This document shows positions 35,868 to 45,725 of a stretch of 64,000 nt of DNA, piece by piece. How positions within the stretch are numbered: the first letter of the stretch is position 1; every line of letters starts with the position of its first letter. The position numbers and the translations under genes are program-made. The notes under the pieces were generated by a model. The model made no database searches. It was given only the letters and a program-made list of their open reading frames with translations, and was not told the DNA's origin. The stretch spans positions 682,001 through 746,000 of the forward strand of contig NZ_CP036269.1 of the NCBI RefSeq assembly GCF_007744675.1, read 5' to 3'. The stretch comes from Gimesia alba. Lineage in GTDB: Bacteria; Planctomycetota; Planctomycetia; Planctomycetales; Planctomycetaceae.

Positions 35868-36391
35868 TGTGTTGTCCCTTCCGAATCGTTGTTGTAAAAA
35901 AATGAGTCACTTGTTTCCTGTACTTCGACAGGAATCTAAGAGCATTAAAAAATGCAGGAGGGTAGATTTCAAGCGACATGCCCGTTTTAAAGTCATAATT
36001 CAGTTTGAAATCGTCAGAAGTGAAGAGGTTTTCCACTTTGGAGAGTGATAATACTGCATTTGTGAAGGCGCTTGTATCAGTCGCGTAGACTGGAGTGAAT
36101 GCGGCCAGGTGTTCTGTTCAGGGGGAAAAAGTGGTTTTGGTGGGGTGCCAAAAAATGTGGTCAAGGTCAAGATTAAATTTAGAGAAACCCGGTATTTATG
36201 GGAGAATGTGCCGAAAAGCGTTTTTTAGAATTCTCAAAATTTTTATGAGAAACTTTGATATAACAGTTTGCTAATTCAATAAGTGTTTGTCACACTTATC
36301 TCAGGTTAAGGGAATCAAGTCGATTTAGAAACCTGTTTGTGGTGGCTGTTGACTTTCTTTTTTACCTATAATTATTTCTTTATTTTTGCGT
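35868..36391. other. Intergenic region upstream of the cold-shock gene
   Basis: AT-rich region of about 520 bases between the divergent lipoprotein and cold-shock genes. Contains two TATAAT hexamers further right (36367-36372 and 36392-36397) and a TTGACT at 36349 that is only 12 bases from the first, too close for a normal promoter. No coding frame is supported. Confidence 0.5.
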
Positions 36392-36525
36392 TATAATACG
36401 CTGTGCGTATTTTTTTCAGAGTGTCACCATTTTAGGGCCAAGTTGCTTATCATGGTGATCAGTTACAGAGTGACAATAGACTCCGTTTTATTGTCGAGCG
36501 ACTTTTAAGTTAGAGGATGGGCTTT
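36392..36525 (+). promoter_or_regulatory. Structured 5' leader of the cold-shock gene
   Basis: A TATAAT at 36392 would start transcription about 120 bases before the ATG. The leader can form two hairpins: TCACCAT (36424-36430) with ATGGTGA (36452-36458), and GACAATA (36472-36478) with TATTGTC (36489-36495). The ribosome-binding AGAGGA lies just after. Long structured leaders are typical of cold-shock mRNAs. Confidence 0.5.
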
Positions 36526-36723
36526 ATGGCCACTGGAACAATCAAAAAAATTACTGAAAAAGGGTTTGGCTTCATCAACGATGGTCAACAGGATATCTTT
36601 TTTCATCTCTCATCACTGGATGGCGTCACATTCGATCAACTGGTTGAAGGTCAAACTGTAGAGTTTGAAACCGAGAAGAGTGATCGAGGCCTGCGTGCAG
36701 TTCGAGTTACTACTTCCGAGTAG
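36526..36723 (+). CDS. Cold-shock domain protein (CspA family)
   Basis: 65 residues from ATG 36526, eight bases after AGAGGA; ATG 36517 is in frame but too close to it. The single OB-fold has both RNA-binding motifs, KGFGFIND (RNP1) and DIFFHLS (RNP2). Binds single-stranded RNA and melts secondary structure as an RNA chaperone. Slightly acidic C-terminus. Converges on the FAH-family gene with 10 bases between. Confidence 0.93.
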   Translation: MATGTIKKITEKGFGFINDGQQDIFFHLSSLDGVTFDQLVEGQTVEFETEKSDRGLRAVRVTTSE

Positions 36724-36733
36724 ACAACACATT

Positions 36734-37606
36734 TCAATTCCACGCTTCTACGGAATTTTGTAATTTTCCCAGCCCCTGTATCTCAACGATGGCTTGGTCT
36801 CCAGGCTTAAGATAGACAGGTGGTTTGCGGGCCATTCCAACTCCGGGAGGTGTACCGGTAAAGATGATGTCGCCTGGTTCGAGTGTCATAAACTGAGACA
36901 CGAACTGGATTACCTCTTCGATGGTAAAGATGAATTTATCGGTATTGGAATTCTGCAATACCTCTCCGTTCAAAGTCAATTTGATGGGTAGGTTGTTGGC
37001 GTCATTAATTTCATCTGCCGTTACCAGGTAAGGGCCAGTCGGAGCGAACGTGTCCGCTGTTTTTCCTAACAGCCACTGTCCGCCCGGTCGGCCTATTTGC
37101 CAGTCGCGTGCCGAAACATCGTGGCCGTTCATGTAGCCGGCGATGTATTGGGGAGCGTCTGCCTGGCTGACGTTGCGGCAGGTCTTACCGATGACCGCCA
37201 CCAACTCTGCTTCATAATCAACTTCTTTGGCAATAGCCGGGATGCGGATCGGATGCTCTGGTCCGGTGACTGCGCTGGAGAACTTGCTGAAACAGACGGG
37301 TTCATCCGGAAAAGGCATTCCTGTCTCTTCTGCATGATCCCGATAGTTTAAGCCTATGCAGAGCACTTTTCCTGGTTGGGGAATTGGTGCCAACAGAGTC
37401 CCTGTAATCTGTTGGTCTGCCTCTTCAGCCTGCGCGGCGGCTTTTCTGGCTCGCTCCAGTCCATTTTCCAGACTGAGAATGCCTTTGAGCGATCGCGGCA
37501 GGCTCTCGTCAAAGGAACGTAGATCAAAAAATGTCAGTTCGTTTGCCTGGTCAACAACCGAGACAACTGTGGTGCCTTGTTCTGTTTGCAACGTTGCTAA
37601 CTTCAT
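36734..37606 (-). CDS. Fumarylacetoacetate hydrolase (FAH) family protein
   Basis: 290 residues from ATG 37606, with AGGAGA upstream; the frame runs on to 37717. The C-terminal domain has the FAH-fold metal-binding residues in KVLCIGLNYRDHAEETG, PVCFSKFSSAVTGPEHPI, EVDYEAELVAVIGKTCRNV, and NGHDVSARDWQ, ending FTGTPPGVGMARKPP, which place the Glu/Asp divalent metal ligands. Members are hydrolases or decarboxylases of 2-oxo/acylpyruvate compounds, for example in aromatic or sugar-acid breakdown. The substrate is unclear; no pathway partners are adjacent. Confidence 0.9.
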   Translation of the reverse strand: MKLATLQTEQGTTVVSVVDQANELTFFDLRSFDESLPRSLKGILSLENGLERARKAAAQAEEADQQITGTLLAPIPQPGKVLCIGLNYRDHAEETGMPFPDEPVCFSKFSSAVTGPEHPIRIPAIAKEVDYEAELVAVIGKTCRNVSQADAPQYIAGYMNGHDVSARDWQIGRPGGQWLLGKTADTFAPTGPYLVTADEINDANNLPIKLTLNGEVLQNSNTDKFIFTIEEVIQFVSQFMTLEPGDIIFTGTPPGVGMARKPPVYLKPGDQAIVEIQGLGKLQNSVEAWN

Positions 37607-37903
37607 GCAGGGTTTCTCCTCAGCGCGGATATGAGTGTAAAACATAAACAAGCATCTATTGAATTGCAGGAATCTTATGCTGCAGTTCGCCGTGGATGTA
37701 GTGAACGTCAGGATCATATCTGCGAGTTTTAAGAAGAATCTGTGTTTGCGCGGGTTTTCCCATTCGGGCTCTCAAATAACCAAGACGTTTGATTTTCTTA
37801 TGAACCGGGGAATGTTATGCTGTGCAAAGTTAGCCGCCTTTGCTGAATCGAGGCGCGCGATCGAACAATTCCTGGTTCAATTCTTTCATATTCGGATGAC
37901 CTC

Positions 37904-38980
37904 ATGACTAAAGCGACTTATAAAGATGCCGGCGTTGATCTGGATCTCTATCAGAAAGCGATGTCTTCTATTCATCCCTTAGTAGCAAAAACGCATGCTG
38001 CTCAGAAATCGCGTGTGATGGATTTGCCGGGAGGTTTTGCCGGACTGTTTCGATTGAATAATCCGGGATCAGGAGCAGCCGCCCGGAATTATGAAGATCC
38101 AGTCATGGTTTCCGGAACTGATGGTGTCGGAACCAAGATCAAGGTGGCAATTGAAGCGGAAACCTATAATACGATCGGCATCGACCTGGTTGCGATGTGT
38201 GTGAACGATTGCCTGTGTCTGGGAGCGGAACCGCTGTTCTTTCTGGATTACATCGCGCTGGGCAAAGATGATCCAGAACGACTGGTCGAATTGATGGAGG
38301 GCGTCAGTAAAGGCTGTGTGCTCTCCAAAGCTGCTTTGCTGGGAGGAGAGACTGCCATCATGCCCGATTTATATGGCGATGGCGACTTTGACATGGCCGG
38401 GTTTTGCGTCGGTGTGGTCGAGCGGAATCAGATCCTGGATGGCCATGCGATTCAGGCCGGCGATGTTGTGCTGGGGCTGGAGTCGAGCGGTTTTCATTCG
38501 AATGGTTACAGCCTGATTCGTAAGGTCGTCTTTGAAATGGCGGGTCTGGGAATTGATGACCCGATCGAAGAACTGAACCAGCGGACTGTGGGAAGTCTGT
38601 TATTAGAGCCGACCCGCATCTATGCCGGCGCGATCGAGACGATTTACCAAAATTATCCTGATCAAATTGTCTTCAGTGGCCTGGCCCATATCACCGGTGG
38701 AGGGCTGGTTGAGAACGTCGAACGAATTCTACCGCCGAATCGACGCATCGAGATGAAGAAGTCATCTTGGGAAGTGCCTAGTGCCTTCAAGTGGTTACAA
38801 ACCCTGGGCAACATTGATGAGGATGAAATGTTCCGCGTCTTCAATATGGGAATCGGGATGGTTGCCATCGTGCGAGCAGAACAGGCAAAGGAAGTCCAGG
38901 AGAAACTGCAATCCATCCAGTGCCCCGCACACGTGCTGGGCAAAGTGACTGAGGGCGATAAAGAAGTGACTCTGGTTTGA
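37904..38980 (+). CDS. purM: Phosphoribosylformylglycinamidine cyclo-ligase
   Basis: 358 residues, start ATG 37904. Closes the imidazole ring in purine synthesis, using ATP. Typical elements: TYKDAGVDLDLYQKAM, VSGTDGVGTKIKVA (ATP/glycine-rich loop), MCVNDCLCLGAEPLFFLDYI and ALLGGETAIMPDLY, GLESSGFHSNGYSLIRKVV, then the C-terminal domain with LAHITGGGLVENVERILP and NMGIGMVAIV. Slightly longer than E. coli PurM. Divergent from the FAH gene; no purN or other pur genes here. Confidence 0.96.
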   Translation: MTKATYKDAGVDLDLYQKAMSSIHPLVAKTHAAQKSRVMDLPGGFAGLFRLNNPGSGAAARNYEDPVMVSGTDGVGTKIKVAIEAETYNTIGIDLVAMCVNDCLCLGAEPLFFLDYIALGKDDPERLVELMEGVSKGCVLSKAALLGGETAIMPDLYGDGDFDMAGFCVGVVERNQILDGHAIQAGDVVLGLESSGFHSNGYSLIRKVVFEMAGLGIDDPIEELNQRTVGSLLLEPTRIYAGAIETIYQNYPDQIVFSGLAHITGGGLVENVERILPPNRRIEMKKSSWEVPSAFKWLQTLGNIDEDEMFRVFNMGIGMVAIVRAEQAKEVQEKLQSIQCPAHVLGKVTEGDKEVTLV

Positions 38981-39439
38981 AAGTCGTTTTTTTCACCGTG
39001 TTGCAGTTCTGTCCCGCTGTTGTTTCCATAAGCCAGGTTGATCTGCCTGCGCTTTAGCATCGAGGGCTGGTTTCTGGTTTCTTGCGATCAGGGAGGTTTT
39101 TCTCTGTAAGGTGATCGCTTTGACGTTTGCTGAAATCTCCAATATTTTCTGGTGCGCTGAATCGCAAAAACGGGTGGCGGTAAATGGTCTGGGTGTGTTC
39201 ACGTTTGTATCGTTCTTTTGGGTTTTAGGGGCGATTCAATTCACCTGAAACGACAATTGGCAGATTTTTTGCGCTCAAATGACGCTAAGCATTTTCTTTT
39301 GTAATCACCGGGCATGGTTTGGTTCGAAAACTATTAAGTGATATCGATATCTAAATATCTGTACTAATGCGCCTTTTGAGCTGTTGCTCCCCGTTTTGGC
39401 TCATCGAATGCGATTTTTGAAATGCAGGAAAAGAATCAA
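38981..39439. other. Intergenic region upstream of the PAS gene
   Basis: 459 bases. A T7 run follows the purM stop directly (38982-38992), without a stem. Nothing else is supported; small frames lack similarity. Confidence 0.5.
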
Positions 39440-39958
39440 ATGGAACGCCCCGCTCCAACCGGTTTTGAGAGAACTTTTGACGATGACGACATCATTGTCA
39501 GTAAAACGGATTTGAAGGGCCTGATTACCTACGCGAATCACACTTTTATTGAGGTGGCTGGTTACACCGAAGCAGAGTTGCTGGGAAAGCCTCACAATTT
39601 GATACGGCATCCGGATATGCCGCGTTGCGTGTTCAAATTGCTTTGGGACACCATTGAATCGGGAAATGAGATTTTCGCGTACGTCATAAATCTTTGCAAA
39701 AACGGCGATCATTACTGGGTGCTGGCACATGTGACACCCAGCTTTGACTACACCGGGAAAATCATTGGATATCATTCCAGCCGACGAGTTCCCGATCGGA
39801 CGGCTGTCTCTAAAGTAGAAGCGCTTTATCAATCCCTCAAACGCATTGAAGATTCCAGCTCTGACTGGCGGATTGGAATGCAGCAGGCAACGGATGCTCT
39901 GGTTTCCCAATTGGAAGAAGCGGGGATTCAATACGACGAATATGTGTTTGCCCTCTAG
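39440..39958 (+). CDS. PAS-domain aerotaxis-type sensor (Aer N-terminal half)
   Basis: 172 residues from ATG 39440 (AGGA ten bases upstream; ATG 39422 lacks a site). The PAS domain resembles the Aer sensor: TDLKGLITYANHTFIEVAGY, then EAELLGKPHNLIRHPDMP and GDHYWVLAHVTPSFDYTGKI. In Aer the HNLIRHPDMP region lines the FAD pocket. There is no membrane anchor, HAMP or signalling domain; a helical tail (about 135-172) could contact a partner. The soluble chemoreceptor gene starts 67 bases downstream, so the two seem to be a split redox/oxygen taxis receptor. Confidence 0.85.
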   Translation: MERPAPTGFERTFDDDDIIVSKTDLKGLITYANHTFIEVAGYTEAELLGKPHNLIRHPDMPRCVFKLLWDTIESGNEIFAYVINLCKNGDHYWVLAHVTPSFDYTGKIIGYHSSRRVPDRTAVSKVEALYQSLKRIEDSSSDWRIGMQQATDALVSQLEEAGIQYDEYVFAL

Positions 39959-40025
39959 GAGACTTAGAACGCGTTTATCAATTTATCAAACCGAAACTTT
40001 CAGTTTGAAATAACAAAGGTGACAG

Positions 40026-41270
40026 ATGTTAGAACTGGAAACAGCGAAAACGAATGCCGCAGACAGCAAGCCAGAGGAATCAATCTCTGCAGAGGAACGC
40101 ATTGAGCTGGAGCGTTATCGGCACTGGATCAAGAAATTAGCAGATGTCTGTGAAGCTGCTGCGCAGGGAGATCTGGAAGCACGGCTATTGCATATTGATA
40201 TTGATGGTGACATGGAGCGGGCGATTCGTTCTGTGAATAGTCTTTTGGATTACACCGATGCATTTGTGAGAGAGTCGAAAGCATCGCTGACGGCCGCTGC
40301 CAACGGTAAGTTTTATCGCAAGGTACTGTTGAAAGGGATGCGGGGAAGTTTCAAACAGGCTTCTGAGGTGATTAATACTGCCGGTGAGAAAATGAAGCAT
40401 CAGGCAGAAGAGATCGAAGAGGCTGCAAGCAAGCGTCTGGAAATGGCGGATGATTTTGAAAAACAAGTCCAGGGGATTTCCACAATTGTTTCTGCAGCAG
40501 CCACACAACTGCATGCCACGGTGCAATCGCTGACAGCGGTGACGGAAAGAGCCAACCAGGAAACGTCTGATTCTGTCGAGTTTGTGAATCAAACCAGCCA
40601 GAACGTGGATGTGGTAGCAGAATCCACGGTTCAGTTGAATCAGTCGATTCAACAAATTGACTCCCGCGTGAAAGAGTCGACGGAAGTTGTTCAGCAAGCG
40701 GTCAATGAAAGCGAGCATGCCAAAGAATTTATGTCCGGGTTGGTGGAAGCGACCAACGACATCGGTTCGGTTGCGAAAATGATTGCCGACATCGCCAAGC
40801 AGACAAATCTGCTGGCTTTGAACGCCACAATTGAAGCTGCCCGTGCCGGTGAGGCGGGAGCCGGTTTTGCTGTGGTTGCGTCTGAGGTGAAAAATCTGGC
40901 GCAGGATACTGCGAAAGCCACGAATCAGATTACGGACCAGATTCGTATCATTCAAGGTGTGGTGAATGACGCTGTTTCGAACATTTCCACTGTGAGCAAT
41001 ACGATTCGCAAAGTGGATGAAATCAGTGAATCGATTTCCACATCGATTTCAGAGCAAAGCGAGTCGATCGCGACCATTCACCAGAACGTTGAAGACGCAG
41101 CTGAGAAGACAGTACAAACGAAGGAAAGTATCCAGCGGGTTGCTGCGACGGCCGAAGAAACAAGTCACTCGACTCGCGATCTGTTAGATGCAGCAAACGA
41201 TATTTCCCAGCAGTCCGAAAGCTTGAACAGCGCAGTCAATCAGTTCCTGTCGACGATTCGTTCGAGCTAA
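40026..41270 (+). CDS. Soluble methyl-accepting chemotaxis protein
   Basis: 414 residues without a membrane segment. Residues 25-120 hold HAMP-like helices ([40 protein letters not shown]), followed by a long coiled coil with the MCP tip [20 protein letters not shown] and [20 protein letters not shown]. It should sit in cytoplasmic arrays with CheA/CheW. The sensory input is likely the PAS protein encoded just upstream. No che genes are in the window. Confidence 0.9.
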   Translation: MLELETAKTNAADSKPEESISAEERIELERYRHWIKKLADVCEAAAQGDLEARLLHIDIDGDMERAIRSVNSLLDYTDAFVRESKASLTAAANGKFYRKVLLKGMRGSFKQASEVINTAGEKMKHQAEEIEEAASKRLEMADDFEKQVQGISTIVSAAATQLHATVQSLTAVTERANQETSDSVEFVNQTSQNVDVVAESTVQLNQSIQQIDSRVKESTEVVQQAVNESEHAKEFMSGLVEATNDIGSVAKMIADIAKQTNLLALNATIEAARAGEAGAGFAVVASEVKNLAQDTAKATNQITDQIRIIQGVVNDAVSNISTVSNTIRKVDEISESISTSISEQSESIATIHQNVEDAAEKTVQTKESIQRVAATAEETSHSTRDLLDAANDISQQSESLNSAVNQFLSTIRSS

Positions 41271-41278
41271 GAATGGGG

Positions 41279-42508
41279 TCACAGCTTCAAGTGAATGTTG
41301 TTCTTTTCCAGATGGCGAACCAGCAGCCAGGTGATCCAGAAGAACAGAATGAAGCTGCCCCAGGCGTACCAGGCGGGGGAATCTTTTGTCGCAAAGGGTT
41401 TGACGGATTCCATCACGAGGTCGTGTAGAATGTAAGCGACCAGCGCATTTGTTCCCAAGGTTCGAAACAGCGGCAGATGCCAGTTGCCTCGATCACAGGC
41501 CAGATGGAACAGCAGATAAACAAACAGAGACAGGCCCCCAGAAAAGACCAGGTAGGATAGGGTGCCTGCCCGCTGGCTCATCATCCAGTAGTTCCACTGT
41601 CGCTGCTCCTGTTCCGGAGGTTTGACGAATGGCGGTTCTGCCAGATACGCCGTGAATGGCTCTCCCTGTTTGGCTTTGATTTGCGCTTCATCCGGAATGA
41701 CAGGGTGGGCGGCGAGTTTGTGTGTTTGTATCGCCGGATTGGTCCGATCTGCGACAGGAACATCATAAAAGCGTGTGCCGCACGAAATGCCCCAGCCCAG
41801 CAGCATCAATACTGCCGACCAGAACAGGAACGGTTTGATGCGCGGCAAGCCTTCTGCTTCCACGATCCAGTCGCAGGCGAGGGTGCCAATGATGGCGGGA
41901 ATACTCCAGGTCAGAAAACCGAGTGGTCCGCCATCTATGCCATTCGGCGGGGAATTGACCCACGTGAAGTAAAAGTAATAAGACAGCACCACATGTGCGG
42001 CCGCTGAGAAAATCATGTATGCGATCCGCACTGACGCCCGCGCGCGGATGACTGGTACGATCCAGAGTGAAGTGACCGCGATGTGCATCAGCGTTTGAAA
42101 CCAGTTCCGTTTGAGTGGCCCTGCGATGGCATCCCACGCGCCGATGGACTGGAGTTCGCTCCATGTTTTGGCGATCGGAGAAACGCGGTAGATGATTAAA
42201 GAGACGAGCACCAGTCCCAGTAATCGTCGCACCACGCGCATGTATGCTGAGACAGCGCCTTCGGTTTGAATCCGTCGCCCGAACGTCAGCCGAAAGGCAA
42301 AGCCGACCGCGAACATAAAGTGCGGCATGATTGTGTCGGCATAACTGCAGTAGGTGTTGTGATGCTTGAGTACAACCGGGCAGACGACAAAAAAGCCCAT
42401 GTAATTGACAAGAAACATACCAGCGACTGTGTAGCCGCGAAACTGGTCCAGAGAGACGATGCGTTTCCTGATCTTCTCAGCTGGTGCAGGGGAAGCGGTG
42501 TCAGTCAT
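41279..42508 (-). CDS. Multi-pass membrane protein, NagX/DUF5009-like acyltransferase
   Basis: 409 residues, about nine to eleven predicted membrane helices. The N-terminal RIVSLDQFRGYTVAGMFLVNY and YADTIMPHFMFAVGFAFRLTF, with His in PHFMF, resemble the heparan-alpha-glucosaminide acetyltransferase / NagX-like family (DUF5009/DUF1624). These transfer acyl groups to amino sugars across a membrane or aid uptake of sugars. A long hydrophilic loop (about 245-310, rich in Pro and Glu) lies between helices. Convergent with the chemoreceptor by 8 bases, upstream of two minus-strand genes. Confidence 0.75.
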   Translation of the reverse strand: MTDTASPAPAEKIRKRIVSLDQFRGYTVAGMFLVNYMGFFVVCPVVLKHHNTYCSYADTIMPHFMFAVGFAFRLTFGRRIQTEGAVSAYMRVVRRLLGLVLVSLIIYRVSPIAKTWSELQSIGAWDAIAGPLKRNWFQTLMHIAVTSLWIVPVIRARASVRIAYMIFSAAAHVVLSYYFYFTWVNSPPNGIDGGPLGFLTWSIPAIIGTLACDWIVEAEGLPRIKPFLFWSAVLMLLGWGISCGTRFYDVPVADRTNPAIQTHKLAAHPVIPDEAQIKAKQGEPFTAYLAEPPFVKPPEQEQRQWNYWMMSQRAGTLSYLVFSGGLSLFVYLLFHLACDRGNWHLPLFRTLGTNALVAYILHDLVMESVKPFATKDSPAWYAWGSFILFFWITWLLVRHLEKNNIHLKL

Positions 42509-42625
42509 GTTGTTCCGTCGATTTGTAGAAATTAGGTAAAAAGCGAAGAGGGCTGGTATTAATATCTACTAATATACGGTTTGCTGGAAGAATTGAAACA
42601 GGGGTGTTCTGAATTTGCTGATCAA

Positions 42626-42976
42626 TCAACAGATATTAATGTCAAGAACTTCTGTGAGAAAGATAAACCAGATTACGAGCCATAGAATAAAATTTGCGCC
42701 TGCCTGGATGATCGAACTGATCAGCCCCAGAATCAGATTAGTGATTTTGTTCTCGAATATATTCAGATAAAAGTTTCCAACCAATAACAGGGCTGCCCCC
42801 GCGAACATAATGAGCCAAACCGGTCCCATAATCAGTAAATCCATCCCATGTGGTTCGATTTTCAAGACCTGTTTCGCGAGATAGGCCAGTAGCATGACCA
42901 GAAACTCTCCGCCCCAGAACACACTGTAAGCCAGGAGCAGGTAGCGTTTACAACGAGGATCTTGGGATTGAATCAT
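42626..42976 (-). CDS. Small membrane protein of unknown function
   Basis: 116 residues from ATG 42976 (the frame is open to 43096, but that part is hydrophilic and unlike the rest). Three or four hydrophobic helices, for example LLIMGPVWLIMFAGAALLLV and LGLISSIIQAGANFILWLVI. I recognise no family. GAGG lies nine bases before the start. Lies between the NagX-like gene and the XylR-like regulator, all on the minus strand. Confidence 0.6.
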   Translation of the reverse strand: MIQSQDPRCKRYLLLAYSVFWGGEFLVMLLAYLAKQVLKIEPHGMDLLIMGPVWLIMFAGAALLLVGNFYLNIFENKITNLILGLISSIIQAGANFILWLVIWFIFLTEVLDINIC

Positions 42977-43105
42977 TGGTATTGGCCTCTCATCTGAATG
43001 CCGGAAATTGTGGATCTGCGAACCGGTTGTGAAACCGGCTCTTCTATTCAGGCGAGAGAACGGGGAAAAAATCACGCGGTGATGCGGGGTTTTCAAGAAT
43101 TCTGT

Positions 43106-44266
43106 TCAGCGAGTCTGTTTCTGCTTGCGGCGGAATGAGCCGGGGGTGGTTCCGGTCTGTTTTTTAAACGCGACGTTTAGATACTCGGGATGGCGAAATC
43201 CGGTGCGTTCTGCGATTGCGGTTAAAGAGAGATCGGTCTCTTCGAGTAGCTGTTTGACACGGTCGAGACGAATTCGCATGATTTCTTCATGAGGCGAGCG
43301 GCCGATGAATTTTTGAAAGCGGCTTTCCAGGACGCGGCGGGAGAGGGGAACGTGTTTGAGTACGTTCTGCACATTGATGCCATCACAGGCATGCTGTCGG
43401 ATAAAGCGAACGGCTTCGGAAATGAATTTGTCATCAATGGCCTGGATGTCGGTGGATTGACGGGTTTCGATGCCCAGCGGTTTGATGAGATGGGCTTCTG
43501 AAGAGACGGTCTGGCCGGCGATCATTCGATCCAACAGGGCGGCTGCTTCGTAACCGGTGAGCCGTGTATTGGGTATGACACTGGAGAGAGGAGGCTCGGA
43601 AAGATTGCAGAGAATCTCGTCGTTATCGACGCCGATGATAGCGACTTCTTCGGGCACAGAAACATTGATGGTACGACAGACATCAAGTAATTGTTGTGCT
43701 TTGATATCATAACAGGCCATGATGCCGACTGGTTTGGGGAGCTGACGAATCCATTCCGAGAGTCGCCGTTGTTCCTGCTCCCAGGGGATCGTTTTTTTGC
43801 GCCCCTTTGCTTGAGGGTAGATCTGACAGGTGTAGCCTGCTGCTTTGATGCAGGATTGAAAATGGTCTTCGCGCCAGCGGGACCAGTTAAATCGATCGTC
43901 GCCACAAAAGGCGTAATGCTGGAAACCACGTTCGATTAAGTGTTGCGCCGCCAGGGTGGCAATCGCACGGTCATCGGTTTCGACCCAGGGAAGAGACGGC
44001 GCGAGACGGGCGGCACTCACATCCACGGCGGGTACGCCACAGTTGACGACCGCTTCGGCGATTTTTTCATTTTCAATGCGGGCGATAATTCCGTCACCAT
44101 TCCAGCTGTTGAGCCAGTTGACGGGCACGGACCCTCTGCCATGCTCGGGCAGATAAATCGACCAGGGATGATGTTCGTGGATATAGGACATCACGCCGCG
44201 TAATAACCCCCGTGCGTAGGAATTCGAGGATTCAATCAATAGTGCGATCGAGGGGCGTTGTTTCAT
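43106..44266 (-). CDS. XylR-like transcriptional regulator (LacI-type sensor plus AraC-type HTH)
   Basis: 386 residues. Residues 1-280 resemble the periplasmic-binding-type sugar-sensing domain of LacI proteins (IALLIESSNSYARGLLRGVM, GIMACYDIKAQQLLDVCRTI, AIIGVDNDEILCNLSEPPLS), without an N-terminal HTH. The C-terminal 100 residues are a double AraC HTH (SRRVLESRFQKFIGRSPHEE and LTAIAERTGFRHPEYLNVAF). E. coli XylR has this order. It is likely to sense a sugar and act on the divergent Gfo/Idh gene, 267 bases away, but the ligand is unknown. Confidence 0.9.
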   Translation of the reverse strand: MKQRPSIALLIESSNSYARGLLRGVMSYIHEHHPWSIYLPEHGRGSVPVNWLNSWNGDGIIARIENEKIAEAVVNCGVPAVDVSAARLAPSLPWVETDDRAIATLAAQHLIERGFQHYAFCGDDRFNWSRWREDHFQSCIKAAGYTCQIYPQAKGRKKTIPWEQEQRRLSEWIRQLPKPVGIMACYDIKAQQLLDVCRTINVSVPEEVAIIGVDNDEILCNLSEPPLSSVIPNTRLTGYEAAALLDRMIAGQTVSSEAHLIKPLGIETRQSTDIQAIDDKFISEAVRFIRQHACDGINVQNVLKHVPLSRRVLESRFQKFIGRSPHEEIMRIRLDRVKQLLEETDLSLTAIAERTGFRHPEYLNVAFKKQTGTTPGSFRRKQKQTR

Positions 44267-44533
44267 GGTCGGCAGTAGAATGTTCAGCGTTTTGTTGACG
44301 TAAATGTAATATTCTTAAAGGGATGGGGTAACACGTAACTGGAAGAGATGCCGTTTCTGCCTGTATTTAGCTAGGAAAGGGCGAATTCCGGTTCGGTGAA
44401 ATACCTCAATTTATTATGCGCAAGTTTACATGGTACTTGATTTGAGACGTTTTACAATAAATATACTTTGATCCATCGGTGAATTTGGGATCGCAACAAA
44501 CAACAGGGATCTATGCAGCGTAGAAGGAAAGTC

Positions 44534-45649
44534 ATGACTGAGAAAAAAATCAATGTCGCGCTTGTCGGGCTCGGTTTCGGGGCAGAATTCATTCCCATTT
44601 ACCAGGCACATCCCAACGCCAATATGTATGCCATCTGTCAGCGGTCCGAGGAGCATCTGAATCAAATTGGCGATACATTTAATATTGAGAAACGTTATAC
44701 GTCTTATGATGAATTGCTGGCTGATCCGGATGTGGATGCCGTCCATATCAATACGCCGATTCCCGATCACGCGCCTCAGTCGATCAAAGCCTTGAAAGCA
44801 GGCAAGCATGTTGCCTGTACGGTGCCGATGGCGACGACGGTGGAAGAGTGCGAGCAGATCGTGAATACGGTCAAAGAGACCGGCTTGAAATACATGATGA
44901 TGGAGACGGTGGTTTATAGCCGCGAGTTTTTATTCATCAAAGAGATGTACGACAAAGGGGAACTCGGCAAGATTCAGTACATGCAGGCCAGTCACCCGCA
45001 GGACATGGAAGGTTGGCCGGAATACTGGGAACGGATGATTCCCATGCACTACGCGACACATGTGGTGAGCCCCGTGTTAGGGATGGTCAATGGTCGTGCC
45101 GAGTATGTCAGTTGTTTCGGTTCCGGCACGGTGAACGACGACATTGCCGAGAAGTCGGGCAACAAGTTTGCTGTGGAAACCTGTCATATCAAAATCAAAG
45201 ATTCTGATATCGCAGCTCACATCTGGCGGTTCCTGTTTGACACAGCACGACAGTACCGGGAATCGGTCGACGTGTATGGCACGAAAAAGTCATTTGAGTG
45301 GCCTTTAATCGAAGGGGAAAACCCGGTTCTGCATACCGCCAAGAAGCCGGAGCCCGAAATTCCGGAGCGTGTGGAAGTGCCCGACTATGCTCATTTATTG
45401 CCGCCGGAAATTCAGAAATTTACGCGGGCGATCCATGATGCTGACCATCTTTCCTTCTTACAGGGAGCCGGTCACGGGGGTTCGCATCCACATCTGGTGA
45501 ATGCGTTTCTGAAGTCACTGGTAGAAGACATTGATCCCTGGCCAAACGCTCCATTGTCTGCTAACTGGACCAGCGTCGGCATTCTGGCACATGAATCTGC
45601 GGTGGCGGGCGGTGAACTGAAAAAACTGCCTGAGTTTACGCTGGAATAA
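44534..45649 (+). CDS. Gfo/Idh/MocA-family protein lacking the EKP motif
   Basis: 371 residues from ATG 44534, after AGAAGGAAAG. Rossmann fold with INVALVGLGFGAEFIPIYQA, family-like DVDAVHINTPIPDHAPQSIK and the C-terminal alpha/beta domain. At residues 95-98 the usual C-E-K-P, whose Lys is catalytic, reads CTVP (KHVACTVPMATT). The His expected later appears in MHYATHVVSPVLG. It may use another acid/base residue or be non-catalytic. It is divergent from the XylR-like gene and 76 bases before the giant protein gene, in the same direction. Compare the canonical Gfo/Idh gene at 57803. Confidence 0.85.
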   Translation: MTEKKINVALVGLGFGAEFIPIYQAHPNANMYAICQRSEEHLNQIGDTFNIEKRYTSYDELLADPDVDAVHINTPIPDHAPQSIKALKAGKHVACTVPMATTVEECEQIVNTVKETGLKYMMMETVVYSREFLFIKEMYDKGELGKIQYMQASHPQDMEGWPEYWERMIPMHYATHVVSPVLGMVNGRAEYVSCFGSGTVNDDIAEKSGNKFAVETCHIKIKDSDIAAHIWRFLFDTARQYRESVDVYGTKKSFEWPLIEGENPVLHTAKKPEPEIPERVEVPDYAHLLPPEIQKFTRAIHDADHLSFLQGAGHGGSHPHLVNAFLKSLVEDIDPWPNAPLSANWTSVGILAHESAVAGGELKKLPEFTLE

Positions 45650-45725
45650 GCGGCGTCTTGATATACGAAGTTCTTTCACTTGATCTGATCGACCCAATTC
45701 AAACAAATTACCGAGGGGAATGGTT

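Noticed and set aside
36349-36372. TTGACT / TATAAT as the csp promoter
   Set aside because: The spacing is only 12 bases, too short for a sigma-70 promoter.
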